From the NCBI GenBank assembly GCA_030159075.1, contig BROG01000082.1, positions 1 to 64,000 on the forward strand: 64,000 bases of DNA, written 5' to 3'. The position numbers and the translations under genes are program-made. This stretch comes from Atrina japonica. Taxonomy: Eukaryota; Mollusca; Bivalvia; Pterioida; Pinnidae. The notes below the pieces were generated by a model. It was given only the letters and a program-made list of their open reading frames with translations, did no database searches and was not told the origin of the DNA. This document shows positions 1 through 11,139 of the stretch, piece after piece (within the stretch, counting starts at the first letter, position 1; every line of letters starts with the position of its first letter).

Positions 1-384
1 ACCACTAGACCACCGCAAGTGGTACTCAGATATATGCACCATACATTGTTATTAGTATGTCATGATTGTAACTCCATTAAGTATTGTTTTATAGTCAAGG
101 AGAGCACAACATACTCAAATGAGTGTTATATCAAGTAACCATACCTCAACTTGTTATCAGCAACTAACATCAGCAGTATGTTAAGTTTGTGTGTATGAAA
201 TGAAATGTAGCGCTTGCTTTAAAGCTTCCTTTCCCACAAACAAGCACCTCTAAAAGCTCTGCTACTCAACAAAGTGGCACAATGTATTAAGCTGCTTATC
301 TTGTGTCTGGCATAATTAAGAAACAAGTACATGGTGGCACGGTTTTACACATTCAGCTATGTGGTTTACACAGATGATGACAAA
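1..384. other. no gene seen
   Basis: AT-rich sequence without a convincing exon, RNA gene or defined repeat. It may include undetected upstream parts of repeat R2. Confidence 0.5.
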
Positions 385-726
385 GATTTGTCAAGCACTT
401 TTCCAGGACTTTTCATAGCGTTTTTCAAACACTTTCAATGCGTATGTTTAAGCTATCAAAACCTTGCAAACCAAACCAAAGTGTAAAAAGAAACACTGAC
501 AGTAAATTTTTTTCAATCCCCAAAATACCACTTAGTGTTCCACTACACACTAAAGAGATCCAGCAGTGCAGCACCACAAAAAATACTTTCTTCAAATTGT
601 ATTAAAGTTGGTGTCTGTATGATTGAGCGAATTTTTCTTTATTAAAAAGTCTTTCTTTAGTGATGAATAGACATGCAGGATCTAGAATTCAAGGACTCTG
701 ATGAAATAAATCGTACATTTTGCAAA
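385..726. repeat. interspersed repeat R2, left part
   Basis: Blocks such as TCTTTCTTTAGTGATGAATA and GATGAAATAAATCGTACATT recur, slightly diverged, at 46830-47150. The right part of the same repeat resumes at 2017-2115, beyond the family A element. Confidence 0.65.
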
Positions 727-2016
727 AAAATGATATAAGCTGTCACAATGATGATTTCCATACCATAGGTATATATTATCAAAACACGTGAAACATTGTA
801 ACAGATCTTCTTTTCAAATTTTGTTTTATTAGAATTCAAGTTTTCCAGTACCTTAAATCTGCTGTATTTCCGTATGCAATGACATTTCAGATAAAACCTT
901 TCACCATATAAAATTTTCTTCGCAATTAGGTCGCGGGGATTTGTTGTTCATGAATTTGGTCTATCGACAATCTTGGCCTTGGCACAATCGGCTTTTGTTA
1001 AAAGTCATCCGATTTGTTTTTTTATGTTTACTTTTTTAAAATACAGGACGTAATTTTTATTGGGAAGCACATGCATTTGTGTAAAATATGTGCTTTTCAA
1101 TGCTATTTTAAATACCTGAAGCAAATTGGATGAATATACGAATAAAAATATCAGGTCACTAAAAGAATTTTCCGATCTTTAATGTTACCCTGAATGCTGA
1201 AATTGACAAAATCAAAACGATATAACTGAAAAGTATGTGTAGCTCATGTTTCACATCCGTGCCACCATGTCTGGTAAAGTTGGGCAATTCATGTGTCAAA
1301 AATGATAAAGCCAAGAATGCCATGGGACGAGTATATTATGGGCTTTAACAGTCGGTGGAGAAAAAAATCCTGTCAAATTTAGTCCAATGGTGCTTAAGTT
1401 TGAAGTTTGAAGTCAATTGGCTCAGCAGTTCCAAAGTTGGAAATGCCTCAGCCAATCAGAGTCCATGGTGGATCTTGGATTTCGCAAGGCCCCTTGTGTG
1501 GGACTTTATGTAGAACATCTGTACCAAGTTTGAAACCAATCCAAAATGTGGTTCTTGAGAAGAAGTTGAAAATGTGAAAAGTTAACACACTACACACGAT
1601 GACAGACCTAAAAATGTGTCAAAATCACCTGATACACCCGGCATGAGGACAATTTCAGAACTGAATGTTTTGAAAGGATAGAGAAGACCAACTTTTCCTG
1701 ATTTAGGTATGAAATGATGATGTACGAAAATAAACGCAAAGGGTAATAACAGAATATATATTAATTGCAAATAACACGTGCTTATTGGACATTTGGTAAT
1801 CTTCGTAAAAATTAACAAAAGTTAATTTGCAATGCTCCGAGTAATGGACAAAAAAAATATGACATTACCAGTTACGTTTGGCAATATTGTTGCAATTATA
1901 GGCATGCATTTGTTATTCTAACCAACAGATGGCCTCTTTGGGATATATATGAGATAAAATATTACATTAAATGGGCATGTAAAATATTTCAATAACAACA
2001 GCTCATATTGCTTTAA
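727..2016. mobile_element. TTAA-family A inverted-repeat element, copy with a 270-base insert
   Basis: Matches the other family A copies from ATATAAGCTGTCACAATG at the left to GCTCATATTGCTTTAA at the right (TTAA 2013-2016). The leftmost bases have decayed into an A run. Bases about 1334-1604 are absent from the other copies and form a separate insertion containing AAACCAATCCAAAATGTGG. The whole element sits inside another repeat (pieces at 385-726 and 2017-2115). Confidence 0.75.
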
Positions 2017-2115
2017 CTTCAAGCACTTTTCAAGGGTATTTTTGTGTTTAGGCACATTTCTAGGGCTAACTCTATATTCAAGCACTTTTCAAGCCTCAGT
2101 GAAAACCCTTGGGTA
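2017..2115. repeat. interspersed repeat R2, right part
   Basis: CTTCAAGCACTTTTCAAGGG and TTCAAGCACTTTTCAAGCCT match the CAAGCACTTTTCAAGG blocks at the end of the uninterrupted copy at 46830-47150. Confidence 0.6.
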
Positions 2116-2138
2116 TAAATGAAAATTATTAGTCAACT

Positions 2139-2580
2139 GTTGTAAACAAGAGGCCCAAGAGGGCATCAATCGCTCACCTGAGAACCATCTACAAATGTGG
2201 AAAGAAGACCAAGAAGAACGTGTATATAGGCTGATCTGGCCAAGAAACAAATATTGCTGTTTTAAGAAATTCAGCAAAAATTCTAGATTAAATTTAAGCA
2301 AAATTCTTGCACAAAAACATTTCTTCACCTAATTACAAGTAAAACACATTAAATGAATGCATCAAAGTGAATGTAAGGGGAGATAATTAAGGAAATCATG
2401 CAAACATTGAAAATGACAAAGGCTGAAATGACCTAAAAAATGTGTCAAAAAATAATATTGCGATTTTTATGAAAAACTTGAATCATACATCCATATAGAT
2501 CACTCAGAAATAATCTGTTTTTCAATTCATACAGCTGTTTTGGAGAAGAAGATTTTTAAAGAGGGGGGGACCTATCCAAC
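2139..2580. repeat. unclassified interspersed repeat, left end of a widespread mollusc type
   Basis: Begins ACAAGAGGCCCAAGAGGGC followed by ATCGCTCACCTGAGAACC. I recognise this start from many mollusc sequences but cannot name the family. Where it ends is uncertain. Confidence 0.45.
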
Positions 2581-3027
2581 TGGCTAAAAACATTCCTGAC
2601 ATATGAGTTCAGATGGCTAGTTGATCACAGAGTTTAATTTCTATCCTGTGAATACACACTTTTAAAAGACTTACGGTAATGTTGAATGAAGTACTTTAAA
2701 CGGGGTCCTAAAATTACTGCAAAGCAAATTTGATATGTCATTGAAAACAAAATACAAATTTTAGTAAACTAGGTCACTCTTTTATTTCACAAGAGTGTGT
2801 TGTTATTTGTATTGACCCCCAGGTTGACAGTTGAGCCATAATCCATTTCCCAAACTTCCCTCTGCTCATGAATTTATGAATGAAAACTTTAAAACGCAAT
2901 TTTTGAATGCAAGGCAACAGCGATATGTTGATTGGCAAGGACAAAACTATATGCAATACTCTCAGGTGAAATATACATGTGCTTTCATTCAAAAAATAAA
3001 CAATGTAGGTTTCACGAAAGTTTTAGG

Positions 3028-3130
3028 TTGCCGTGAGAAAGAAAAAAAGAAAAGAACGGAGAAAGAAAAAAAAAAAAGAAAGAAAAAAAAAAAGAGAGAA
3101 AAAGAAAAAGAAAAGAAAAAAAGAAAAGTA
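3028..3130 (+). repeat. polypurine (A/G) tract
   Basis: An almost unbroken run of GAAA, AAAG and GAGA units. It produces a lysine-rich open frame at 2831-3187 that is not a gene. Confidence 0.9.
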
Positions 3131-3459
3131 AAATGCTGTTTTCAAATTTTCAACAAAAACTTAAGAATAGAGACATTTATCAGTTAAAAATGCTTAGACA
3201 TGTTCTTTCAGAACAAAATGTTGATGATAATGATTTAAAAAACATACCGATGAATGTTCCCTAAGTGAGGGCAAGTGTACTATGTAGTGTGTGTGTGTGT
3301 AAAATGTACTACTGCATATATCATATATGTACATCATCCATTACAAAAATGAAAATTTTCAAATGAAATGACAATTCAAAATGACCTTGAATTCAAAGAT
3401 TTAACGCTAAGGCCAAAATACACAAATCATGGACTGCAAACCCCTGGCTTTGAATGTTG

Positions 3460-3595
3460 ATAAACACATGTAAACAACCCAACACATGTAAACAACCCAA
3501 CACATGTAAACAACCCAACACATGTTAACAACCAAACACATGTAAACAACCCAAACACATGTAAACAACCAAACACATGTAAACAACCGAATTTA
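3460..3595. repeat. minisatellite, about 17-base unit
   Basis: About eight tandem copies of ACACATGTAAACAACC(C)A. The open minus-strand frame across it is a product of the repeat. Confidence 0.9.
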
Positions 3596-3742
3596 TATGA
3601 AATAAGTTTGGGCAAACAGCACGACACAAACTGCAAGTCTTGGGCAAAGCGAACAATTAAGATTAACATACAGGCTTTATTAGTCAACTCTTTGATCAGA
3701 AATTTTAAAGTCTCCCCACAGCATACTTACATTACAAAGGTT

Positions 3743-3996
3743 AAAGGGGAATTAGATGTGCTTACCAATTTTTAAATTTGTTTTCCCCGACAAGTAGTTA
3801 CTTGTACATGGACTTGATGTACAATAACAAATAAAAGCTATACACAGGTGTAGTCTTATTTTCCTAAATATTTTGTGAAAATAGGGTCAGGTGGTGTGCA
3901 TATATAAATACTAAAGTTGAATTAAAATGAAAAAGTGGCAAAATGGGTTTCAAGTAATTTTCACAATATATAGGAATTTAAGAATTTTCATATTCA
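3743..3996. mobile_element. inverted-repeat element family D, partial copy
   Basis: The left end AAAGGGGAATTAGATGTGCT and the interior CAATAACAAATAAAAGCTAT and TTTCAAGTAATTTTCACAAT match the copy at 60044-60410. It is lost on the right where the 4.0-kb array begins. Confidence 0.5.
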
Positions 3997-4010
3997 TACA
4001 GAATTAGTTT

Positions 4011-5205
4011 GAGGACCGAGTCACAGAGGCACAGTTTGGGGACCAAATTAGAGGCACATTTCGAGGATTAAGTCAGAGGCAGAGTTTGAGGACTAAAACA
4101 CAGAGGCACAATTTGGTGACCAAGAGGCACATTTCAAGGACTAAGTCACAGAGGCACAGTTTGAGGACTAAGTCACAGAGGCACAGTTTGAGGATCAAGT
4201 CAGAGGCACATTGAGGATTAAATACACAGGCAGAGTTTGAGGACTAAGTCACGGAGAAACAGTTTGAGGATCAAGTCAGAGGCACATTGAGGATTAAATA
4301 CACAGGCACAGTTTGAGGACTAAGTCACAGAGAAACAGTTTGAGGATCAAGTCAGAGGCACATTGAGGATTAAATACACAGGCAGAGTTTGAGGACTAAG
4401 TCACGGAGAAACAGTTTGAGGATCAAGTCAGAGGCACATTGAGGATTAAATACACAGGCACAGTTTGAGGACTAAGTCACAGAGAAACAGTTTGAGGATC
4501 AAGTCAGAGGCACATTGAGGATTAAATACACAGGCACAGTTTGAGGACTAAGTCACAGAGAAACAGTTTGAGGATCAAGTCAGAGGCACATTGAGGATTA
4601 AATACACAGGCACAGTTTGAGGACTAAGTCACAGAGAAACAGTTTGAGGACTAAGTCATGGAGAAATAGTTTGAGGATCAAGTCAAAGGCACATTGAGGA
4701 TTAAATACACAGGCACAGTTTGAGGACTAAGTCACAGAGAAACAGTTTGAGGATCAAGTCAGAGGCACATTGAGGATTAAATACACAGGCACAGTTTGAG
4801 GACTAAGTCACAGAGAAACAGTTTGAGGATCAAGTCAGAGGCACATTGAGGATTAAATACACAGGCACAGTTTGAGGACTAAGTCACAGAGAAACAGTTT
4901 GAGGATCAAGTCAGAGGCACATTGAGGATTAAAATACACAGGCAGAGTTTGAGGACTAAGTCACAGAGAAACAGTTTGAGGATCAAGTCAGAGGCACATT
5001 GAGGATTAAATACACAGGCACAGTTTGAGGACTAAGTCACAGAGAAGCAGTTTGAGGATCAAGTCAGAGGCACATTGAGGATTAAATACACAGGCACAGT
5101 TTGAGGACTAAGTCACAGAGAAACAGTTTGAGGATCAAGTCAGAGGCACATTGAGGATTAAATACACAGGCACAGTTTGAGAACTAAGTCAGAGAGGCAG
5201 TGATC
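4011..5205. repeat. minisatellite with 76-base higher-order unit
   Basis: Built of 24- to 27-base subunits that share CAGTTTGAGGA or CATTGAGGATT. The left 200 bases are irregular. From about 4195 the subunits run as a regular three-subunit cassette of 76 bases, about 13 times, with few differences between cassettes. Confidence 0.93.
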
Positions 5206-6035
5206 ACAGTATAAATAATTGTGCAAAGCAGGTGATGATATACAGTAGGACTGTTACACAAATGATATAAAATGGAACCTGTATTATAAGTTCACCTGTC
5301 ATTACAATATGGCTTCAAAACAGGGGTTCCCTTTTATTTGAAAGGTTTTAGTGCTCCTCAGAATATGGTCTTTTATGGCAGTTGTCTCTCAAGACAGGTT
5401 TTGCTGTACTTTTGATCCAGTCAGTATATTTGGCAACTACATTTGGTAACTGACAAACTTGGATCATAAATGTATAATTGTATCCAGTTTTCACTGAAGA
5501 AAACCAGTTTCAATCTTTTATCTGGAATTAAAGCTGCCCGTATTTTAGAAAGAAATGTCAAATTTGGTCATAAATCAACAGAAAGACACGCATAAATCCT
5601 AGCTTAGCATAACTGTAATAGAGTGAGGAAGGCATACTATTGTTAAATTTTCATTTGATTCCTTCACCAATATATGACCTTGAAAAAGCATTAATTTCAC
5701 TTAAATCCTAAAGTTTCTAACATTATGAACAGAATACAGTCTGTCAGTCTAACCCCACTGTAAAACTAGCTCTTGACAAGTGCCCTTGTGCACTTGTCGT
5801 TATTTATAAATGACAGTCAATATAACGAGTGCATTTTGTCCAATAAAATCATCATCAATTTCGACTGTCAACCCATGTTCACAACTCTTAATAGATCAAT
5901 GGCAAGACAACAGAATTGTGTAATAAAATGTGCTGAGAACATCAAAACAGAATATAAAACCACAAGTGCCCTATTTCTATTTCAAAACAATTAGCACAGA
6001 AGATAAATTGTTAAGAGGAAGAGAGAAAAAGATTC
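5206..6035. other. no gene seen
   Basis: AT-rich unique-looking sequence. The short frame at 5773-5994 has no recognisable motif and no splice context. Confidence 0.5.
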
Positions 6036-6099
6036 TTGCAGACTGCAAATGTATACCACTTTCTGAAGGTGTTGTCAAATCTAATTTTTAGCTTCATAC

Positions 6100-6350
6100 C
6101 TATCCACACCATAACCACACCGTACTTCAAAACCACACACACCAAACACCCATGCCACACACCATACACCCATGCCACATATCAAACACCCATGCCACAC
6201 AACCATACACCTATGCCACACACACATAACATACACCCATGCCAACACTTCATACACCTATGCCACACACAGCCATATACCATGCAACTCACACCATGCC
6301 ACACACAACCATTACATCCTTGTCACACCAATTACACTCACGCTGCAGGA
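6100..6350. repeat. degenerate minisatellite, CACACCATACACCCATGC-like
   Basis: Tandem units of about 17-20 bases containing CATGCCACACA and ACACCCATGC with many differences. Open frames across it are repeat artefacts. Confidence 0.85.
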
Positions 6351-6369
6351 TAAAAATCAAAAGTGGCCA

Positions 6370-6535
6370 ACTTGTTCTCTGTTAAAACCATATATGATTA
6401 CCATACATAAGAGTATCCAGTGAGGAAAAACACATTTTTCCCCGTGCAGCTTGTCATAAACCAAAACTGAGTAGAATTATCTGTATGATAAAATAGGTTA
6501 CTTCGCATATGTGACATAAAGGTTAGGCTTCCGAA
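6370..6535. repeat. interspersed repeat F, copy 1
   Basis: AAGAGTATCCAGTGAGGAAA and the TGAGTAGAATTATCTGTATG blocks recur at 8290-8460 and 32785-32945. Confidence 0.55.
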
Positions 6536-6539
6536 ACAA

Positions 6540-6630
6540 TTAACTCATTCACCCCTAAAAACACATTTGGACTGGTCTAAGTTATTGATTTACAGAAGAG
6601 TCCATTGTTTTTGAGGGGTTGATAAGTTAA
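6540..6630. mobile_element. TTAA-family B short palindromic element, copy 1
   Basis: 91 bases. The left end TTAACTCATTCACCCCTAAA and the right end, read inverted (TTAACTTATCAACCCCTCAA), form terminal inverted repeats bounded by TTAA. It is the best-preserved of six copies in the window. Confidence 0.82.
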
Positions 6631-6664
6631 CCATCAAGCTACAATTTAACTTATAATGGTATTT

Positions 6665-6830
6665 TGTTTGTTTCAATGGTGTATTACGCTACACTCAACA
6701 ATTTTTCAGGCAGGTTTTAATGATGAAGATGACCCAGTTCCAATGTACCCAGGAAGAGAGATGACCAGCCTTCTGCAAGTTAACTTACAAACTTTCTTAT
6801 TAAATCAGCTTTGGCTGTCACAAATGGTAA
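6665..6830 (-). mobile_element. SINE-1-like fragment, diverged
   Basis: TACGCTACACTCAACAATTT followed by a CCAGTTCCAATGTACCCAGG stretch, GACCAGCCTTCTGCAAG and ACAAACTTTCTTATTAAATC follows the SINE-1 body order. The tRNA head is lost. Confidence 0.6.
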
Positions 6831-7505
6831 GCGTTCTATTGATTTTGATACACAGCGACACCTCTGAATGACCTTGAACTTCGCTAATAATACTTTTTGC
6901 GATAAATGTCTTAACACCTTATAAATATATAAACATTTTACTCAGGACTTCAGGTATGTTCATTCATAAAGCATCTACTATATATCAATGCCTTTCTATG
7001 CTCAAGGTTGAATGAGTACTAAATTATGTAGCAGATCCTAATCAAAAAATAAATTTATTCTTTCACAAACTTGGATTTTACTGAACTTTACAGTTATTTC
7101 ACTTTTTAAAAAAACTGAGTACAATGTACCTGTACATTTAATAAAGTCATGAAAGTGATTAAATGTCAATATCACTATAGGAATCGGTTACAGGTTTTCC
7201 TGTATCTTGGCATGTTGTAAACAGAAAGCCTACCTATCCCTAAAATCACAACCTGCCATATATATTGAATATTTTTAATACACATGATGGTGCACTGGTA
7301 TATTGAATTTCCTGTTGATAATCCCTGTGTTAACTTTAATATTGGTTGCCAGGCATCCAAACTGTTTGAAAACAGTATAGCCTTAACATGATTGCCAACG
7401 ACTACAGCAATATTGTTGTGTCAAAGAACTTCATTAAACTCTTATTCATAGATTTTTATTGACACAGAAAATGTCATAAATTACATTTTTTAAGGTAATG
7501 TCTTT

Positions 7506-7800
7506 AAAAGGGGCACTAGCTGTGTTTTCTCCACCCAAAAATCTTCTTTTTGAGATTTTAGATGGATGTACAATACCAAGATATATATTTACAGGCATTC
7601 AAATATTTTGTCAATATTGCTCAATAAACCCAGTTTGGCAATTATTCGCTTGATTAATTCAACCTTTAAGTATTTGTATGTGCATACAGACCTGAATTTT
7701 TTACACAAGATATACAGAAATATCAGAATTGTAAAGCATGTGTATATCTCCAACTTGTTATTTATTTTTGCTTTGAAAACACAACTAATTCTCCTCTAAA
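7506..7800. mobile_element. inverted-repeat element family D, second copy
   Basis: AAAAGGGGCACTAGCTGTGT at the left and AACTAATTCTCCTCTAAA at the right. The interior holds GTCAATATTGCTCAATAAAC and CCCAGTTTGGCAATTATT, matching the copy ending near 29076. Confidence 0.6.
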
Positions 7801-8289
7801 ATGTATAATTTTGTAAATGTTTCGAGAAAGAGTGTATAAATCAGATTACAAAACTCGCCTCATGGTAGATTTTATATCCCCCAATTATAACGACTTTAAC
7901 TGATCTTAAAGCATTGAAAATAGACCAACAAAACAGGTCATTTTACATGGCTGAGATCAAACTGACCTCAATCTCAATCCTCTTAGCCATGTTAACCACA
8001 GACTGAAATTGGATTGTCCAAAGCAGGTCAACAAACATTCCCCAGATAAGCTGACCTCAAATAATCTTAATCATAGCATTGAAAATAGAAGACTGACCAA
8101 AGAACTGGTCATTTTCAGAAGAAAAAGAACCTTGAACAATCTAACATCTAAAGCATCGGGTATGTGTACTAGGAATCCTATGACATGTAAAGTAAAATGC
8201 ATATAACCTGGCGGGGAGGTCCTGTCTTGTGAACCCTATCTTGACCCGGATGAGTTTGAATTTTAGGTAATAAAGCATAACATTAAAAT

Positions 8290-8460
8290 TGTACCGAGTA
8301 GCGTAATCATTCCTATTTGTCATCATACACAAGAGAGTATCCAGTGAGGAAAACAATGTTTTTAACGTACATGTCATAACCTAAAAGTCAGTAGAATAAT
8401 CCCTATGATAATCAAAAGGTTACTCTGCCCCGCCATCTCATGTGATTTGGACAATATATT
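8290..8460. repeat. interspersed repeat F, copy 2
   Basis: GAGTAGCGTAATCATTCCTA, AGAGAGTATCCAGTGAGGAA and ATCAAAAGGTTACTCTGCCC, in the same order as the other two copies. Confidence 0.55.
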
Positions 8461-9853
8461 ATATACAAGTGTAGCTGATGTATGCATGGACATGCAGTAG
8501 AAGCAACAAAACCTAACCTCCACTGACATTGTTAACATCAAAGCATTAATGTTGGTCACGAAGGCATACCATACAGCTCGCCTGTTTTATGCTTGTTACA
8601 ATTTGGGTCAAAATTAGGCCACAGCAACCAGCATCTCTCTGCATTGTTGTGTAATGACCCTAGACAATGTACATGTGAAGTTGGCTGTAGCTGCAGTACT
8701 TTGCCCATAATGGACGTAAACTAATATTTTAATACAGAAAAAGGACAATGCCGAAGCAGTGACAGCAATAGCTCTTCTGCTCATTGCAAAGTTGAGCTAA
8801 AAATTGTCAAAAAACATTTTTGCAAACAATAGGACAAAACTAGCATCTCAAACATTATGTGCCAAATAATATCATAAGACATTCATATATATTTCCTGCA
8901 AGTGTAGTTGATAAGAGCAGTAGAAGCAAGCTGATAAGCCTGACTGCAACCAATCTCCTTAACCAAACACCAATGCTATAGCAATTTCACTCTAAATCTG
9001 TGTTGCAGTACGCTAGAAAATACCGATTCATCTATTTTTGGTTCATCTACTACTTGTTTTCAGTCAGTGTTTGGTCTGCTTATAAAGTAATTGACAAAAT
9101 ACTAAATAATGAATAAACAATGATTTGACATCACAACCTGGCCATTAATGAAAAAGATCATTCTATAGGTCTCACAAGTACAATTAAAGTGTGGATTTCC
9201 ACCTCCCTGGATCCTCGGGCAGATAATTTTAGGCCAACTAAAGAGATCGGGCTTCACTTGTTTAAATTCTGTTTGAAACCCATTTCTTCAAAAATGTATA
9301 ATGCAAGTTCATAGGCAGGTTTGGATATTAGAGTGAAAGTGTTGTAATTTATACATGACCTGGAATGAATATGGACTTTTCACCTGGATGTCTCGGTCAA
9401 GTTTCAGGTCATCTTAAAACAATTTACAGTTTGTTGCAATGGTTTGACAACTGCTAATTTTAACAATGTTCAAACATGTTTCAGCTGTAAAATGTTTAAC
9501 ACATCAGGCTTGATCTTTGACCCGTGGAAGAGACATATTAATAGACAGTTGAATGTGTGCATAAAATTGGATTAAGATCCAGATACTTAAAAAAAGATGC
9601 ACCCCCCCTCAATTATTTGTTGTTGCTGTAAATAGGACCAGTTTTTCAGAAACGTATATTACGTTTTAACTCCTTGACCAGTGTGTACCCGAGCTCAACC
9701 TGATAGTCCACCACATAAATAGATCAAGAGCTTTTCTTTGTGTACATACGAAATTTACACATTTGTCCGACCTCGATATTGACACTCAATATTTGTTCTA
9801 CCAGGTAGTCAGCAAAAACTGCTGAGTAAGCAGATCATACCATAAATAATTTT
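8461..9853. other. no gene seen
   Basis: AT-rich, with no coding or RNA feature supported. Confidence 0.5.
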
Positions 9854-9857
9854 TTGC

Positions 9858-9906
<49 letters not shown>

Positions 9907-9923
9907 TTTTTTTTTTTTTGTGT

Positions 9924-9961
<38 letters not shown>

Positions 9962-9990
9962 GGGGGGGGGGGGGGGGGGGGGGTTTTTTT

Positions 9991-10024
<34 letters not shown>
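9854..10024. repeat. poly-T / poly-G / poly-T tract
   Basis: About 60 T with few interruptions, then about 57 G interrupted by one T, then about 40 T. The glycine- and phenylalanine-rich open frames here are artefacts. Confidence 0.95.
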
Positions 10025-10639
10025 CCTTCCAGTTTCTACTGGTATTAATTTTCAGATTCTTTTATTTCCGTCATACATCAATAATTGACAAGTTAAATCA
10101 AACTCAAATCGAGATGCAAGATAAATACAGATACACCATCTGATATATACACCATCGGATTGAAATTTCGCTGTGGGGGTTGCGAAGAATCTACCAATTC
10201 ATATCTAAGTTCATGTTATAACAATAGAGGCCGGCAGGCAGGTAAAACTCGTCAGAATCTTGTAAAGCTCCGCAGGTACTCCAGTGGAATCATATCTTTT
10301 GTTATCAGATTTGAAAAATTGAAATTAACAGGTGTTTATGTCCAATATGAATGACATGGATCGAAAAATTAAGTCACTGATCCGAAGGGAGTATTAAATG
10401 GATATTATCTACAGTAGTCAAGCCTGATAACCTTACAATACAAAATAATAATAGGAGTACTTTGATAGTTACAAGAAAATAAATATAATTTGATAATACT
10501 ATGTACACCTTGAAGTGATTTGATATATGTGTGTAGACTGTGAACAAAACTGACAGCTTGATAGAGCGAGGGGCTAGGAACTTTGCTGACATTTTCACAA
10601 AGTAATCACTCCATTCCAGAATATTTCAGACTTTTATAT

Positions 10640-10950
10640 TTTGTTTGCTTGATTGGGATTTCACATCCCACCAAGACTTTCTCACTTATATGGTGATGTC
10701 ACCAGTTTTAGGTGAAGTGCTACAAATTTTGACCTGCGGTCATGATGCACTAATGCCAGTGCAGCGAGTCATTCTTTTACAGGCCACACCATATGCGACA
10801 CATGACCTCGGTTTAAATTAGTCCCGTAAACAAGATCTCTTATGCCGAGCACTTGGCAAAGGATCATCAGTCGGTACCATTACCAAAGTTTTTGGTATGA
10901 CTTGGACCGAGAGTTGAACCTGGCCTCTCACTTGCATTTAGTCAATGAGT
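10640..10950 (-). mobile_element. SINE-2-like copy, strongly diverged
   Basis: Keeps the order of SINE-2 body landmarks: TTTCTCACTTATATGG, GTCACCAG, GTGAAGTGCTACAAATTTTG, a GCAGCGAGTCATTCTTT block, then a GTTGAACC remnant where the B box should be. It has many substitutions and internal differences, so this is an old copy. Confidence 0.6.
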
Positions 10951-11139
10951 CTTTCATAATTCTCTATTCTTATGTTCAAACTGAAACTGATTTTGGAATC
11001 CATGATGAAAGTTTATAACCCTTGGAACCATTCCAACATATATTGAACTGTTTTGTAAACAGTACTTTTCCCACCTGTTTTCTTAATATATGAGAGATTA
11101 GAAGGGTCACACATTTAAAATCTATAGGTGCTGTGATTG

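Noticed and set aside
2831..3187. 118-codon lysine-rich frame
   Set aside because: More than a third is a polypurine tract, and the rest has no motif.
9854..10143. Glycine/phenylalanine-rich frames
   Set aside because: Produced by the poly-T/poly-G/poly-T tract.
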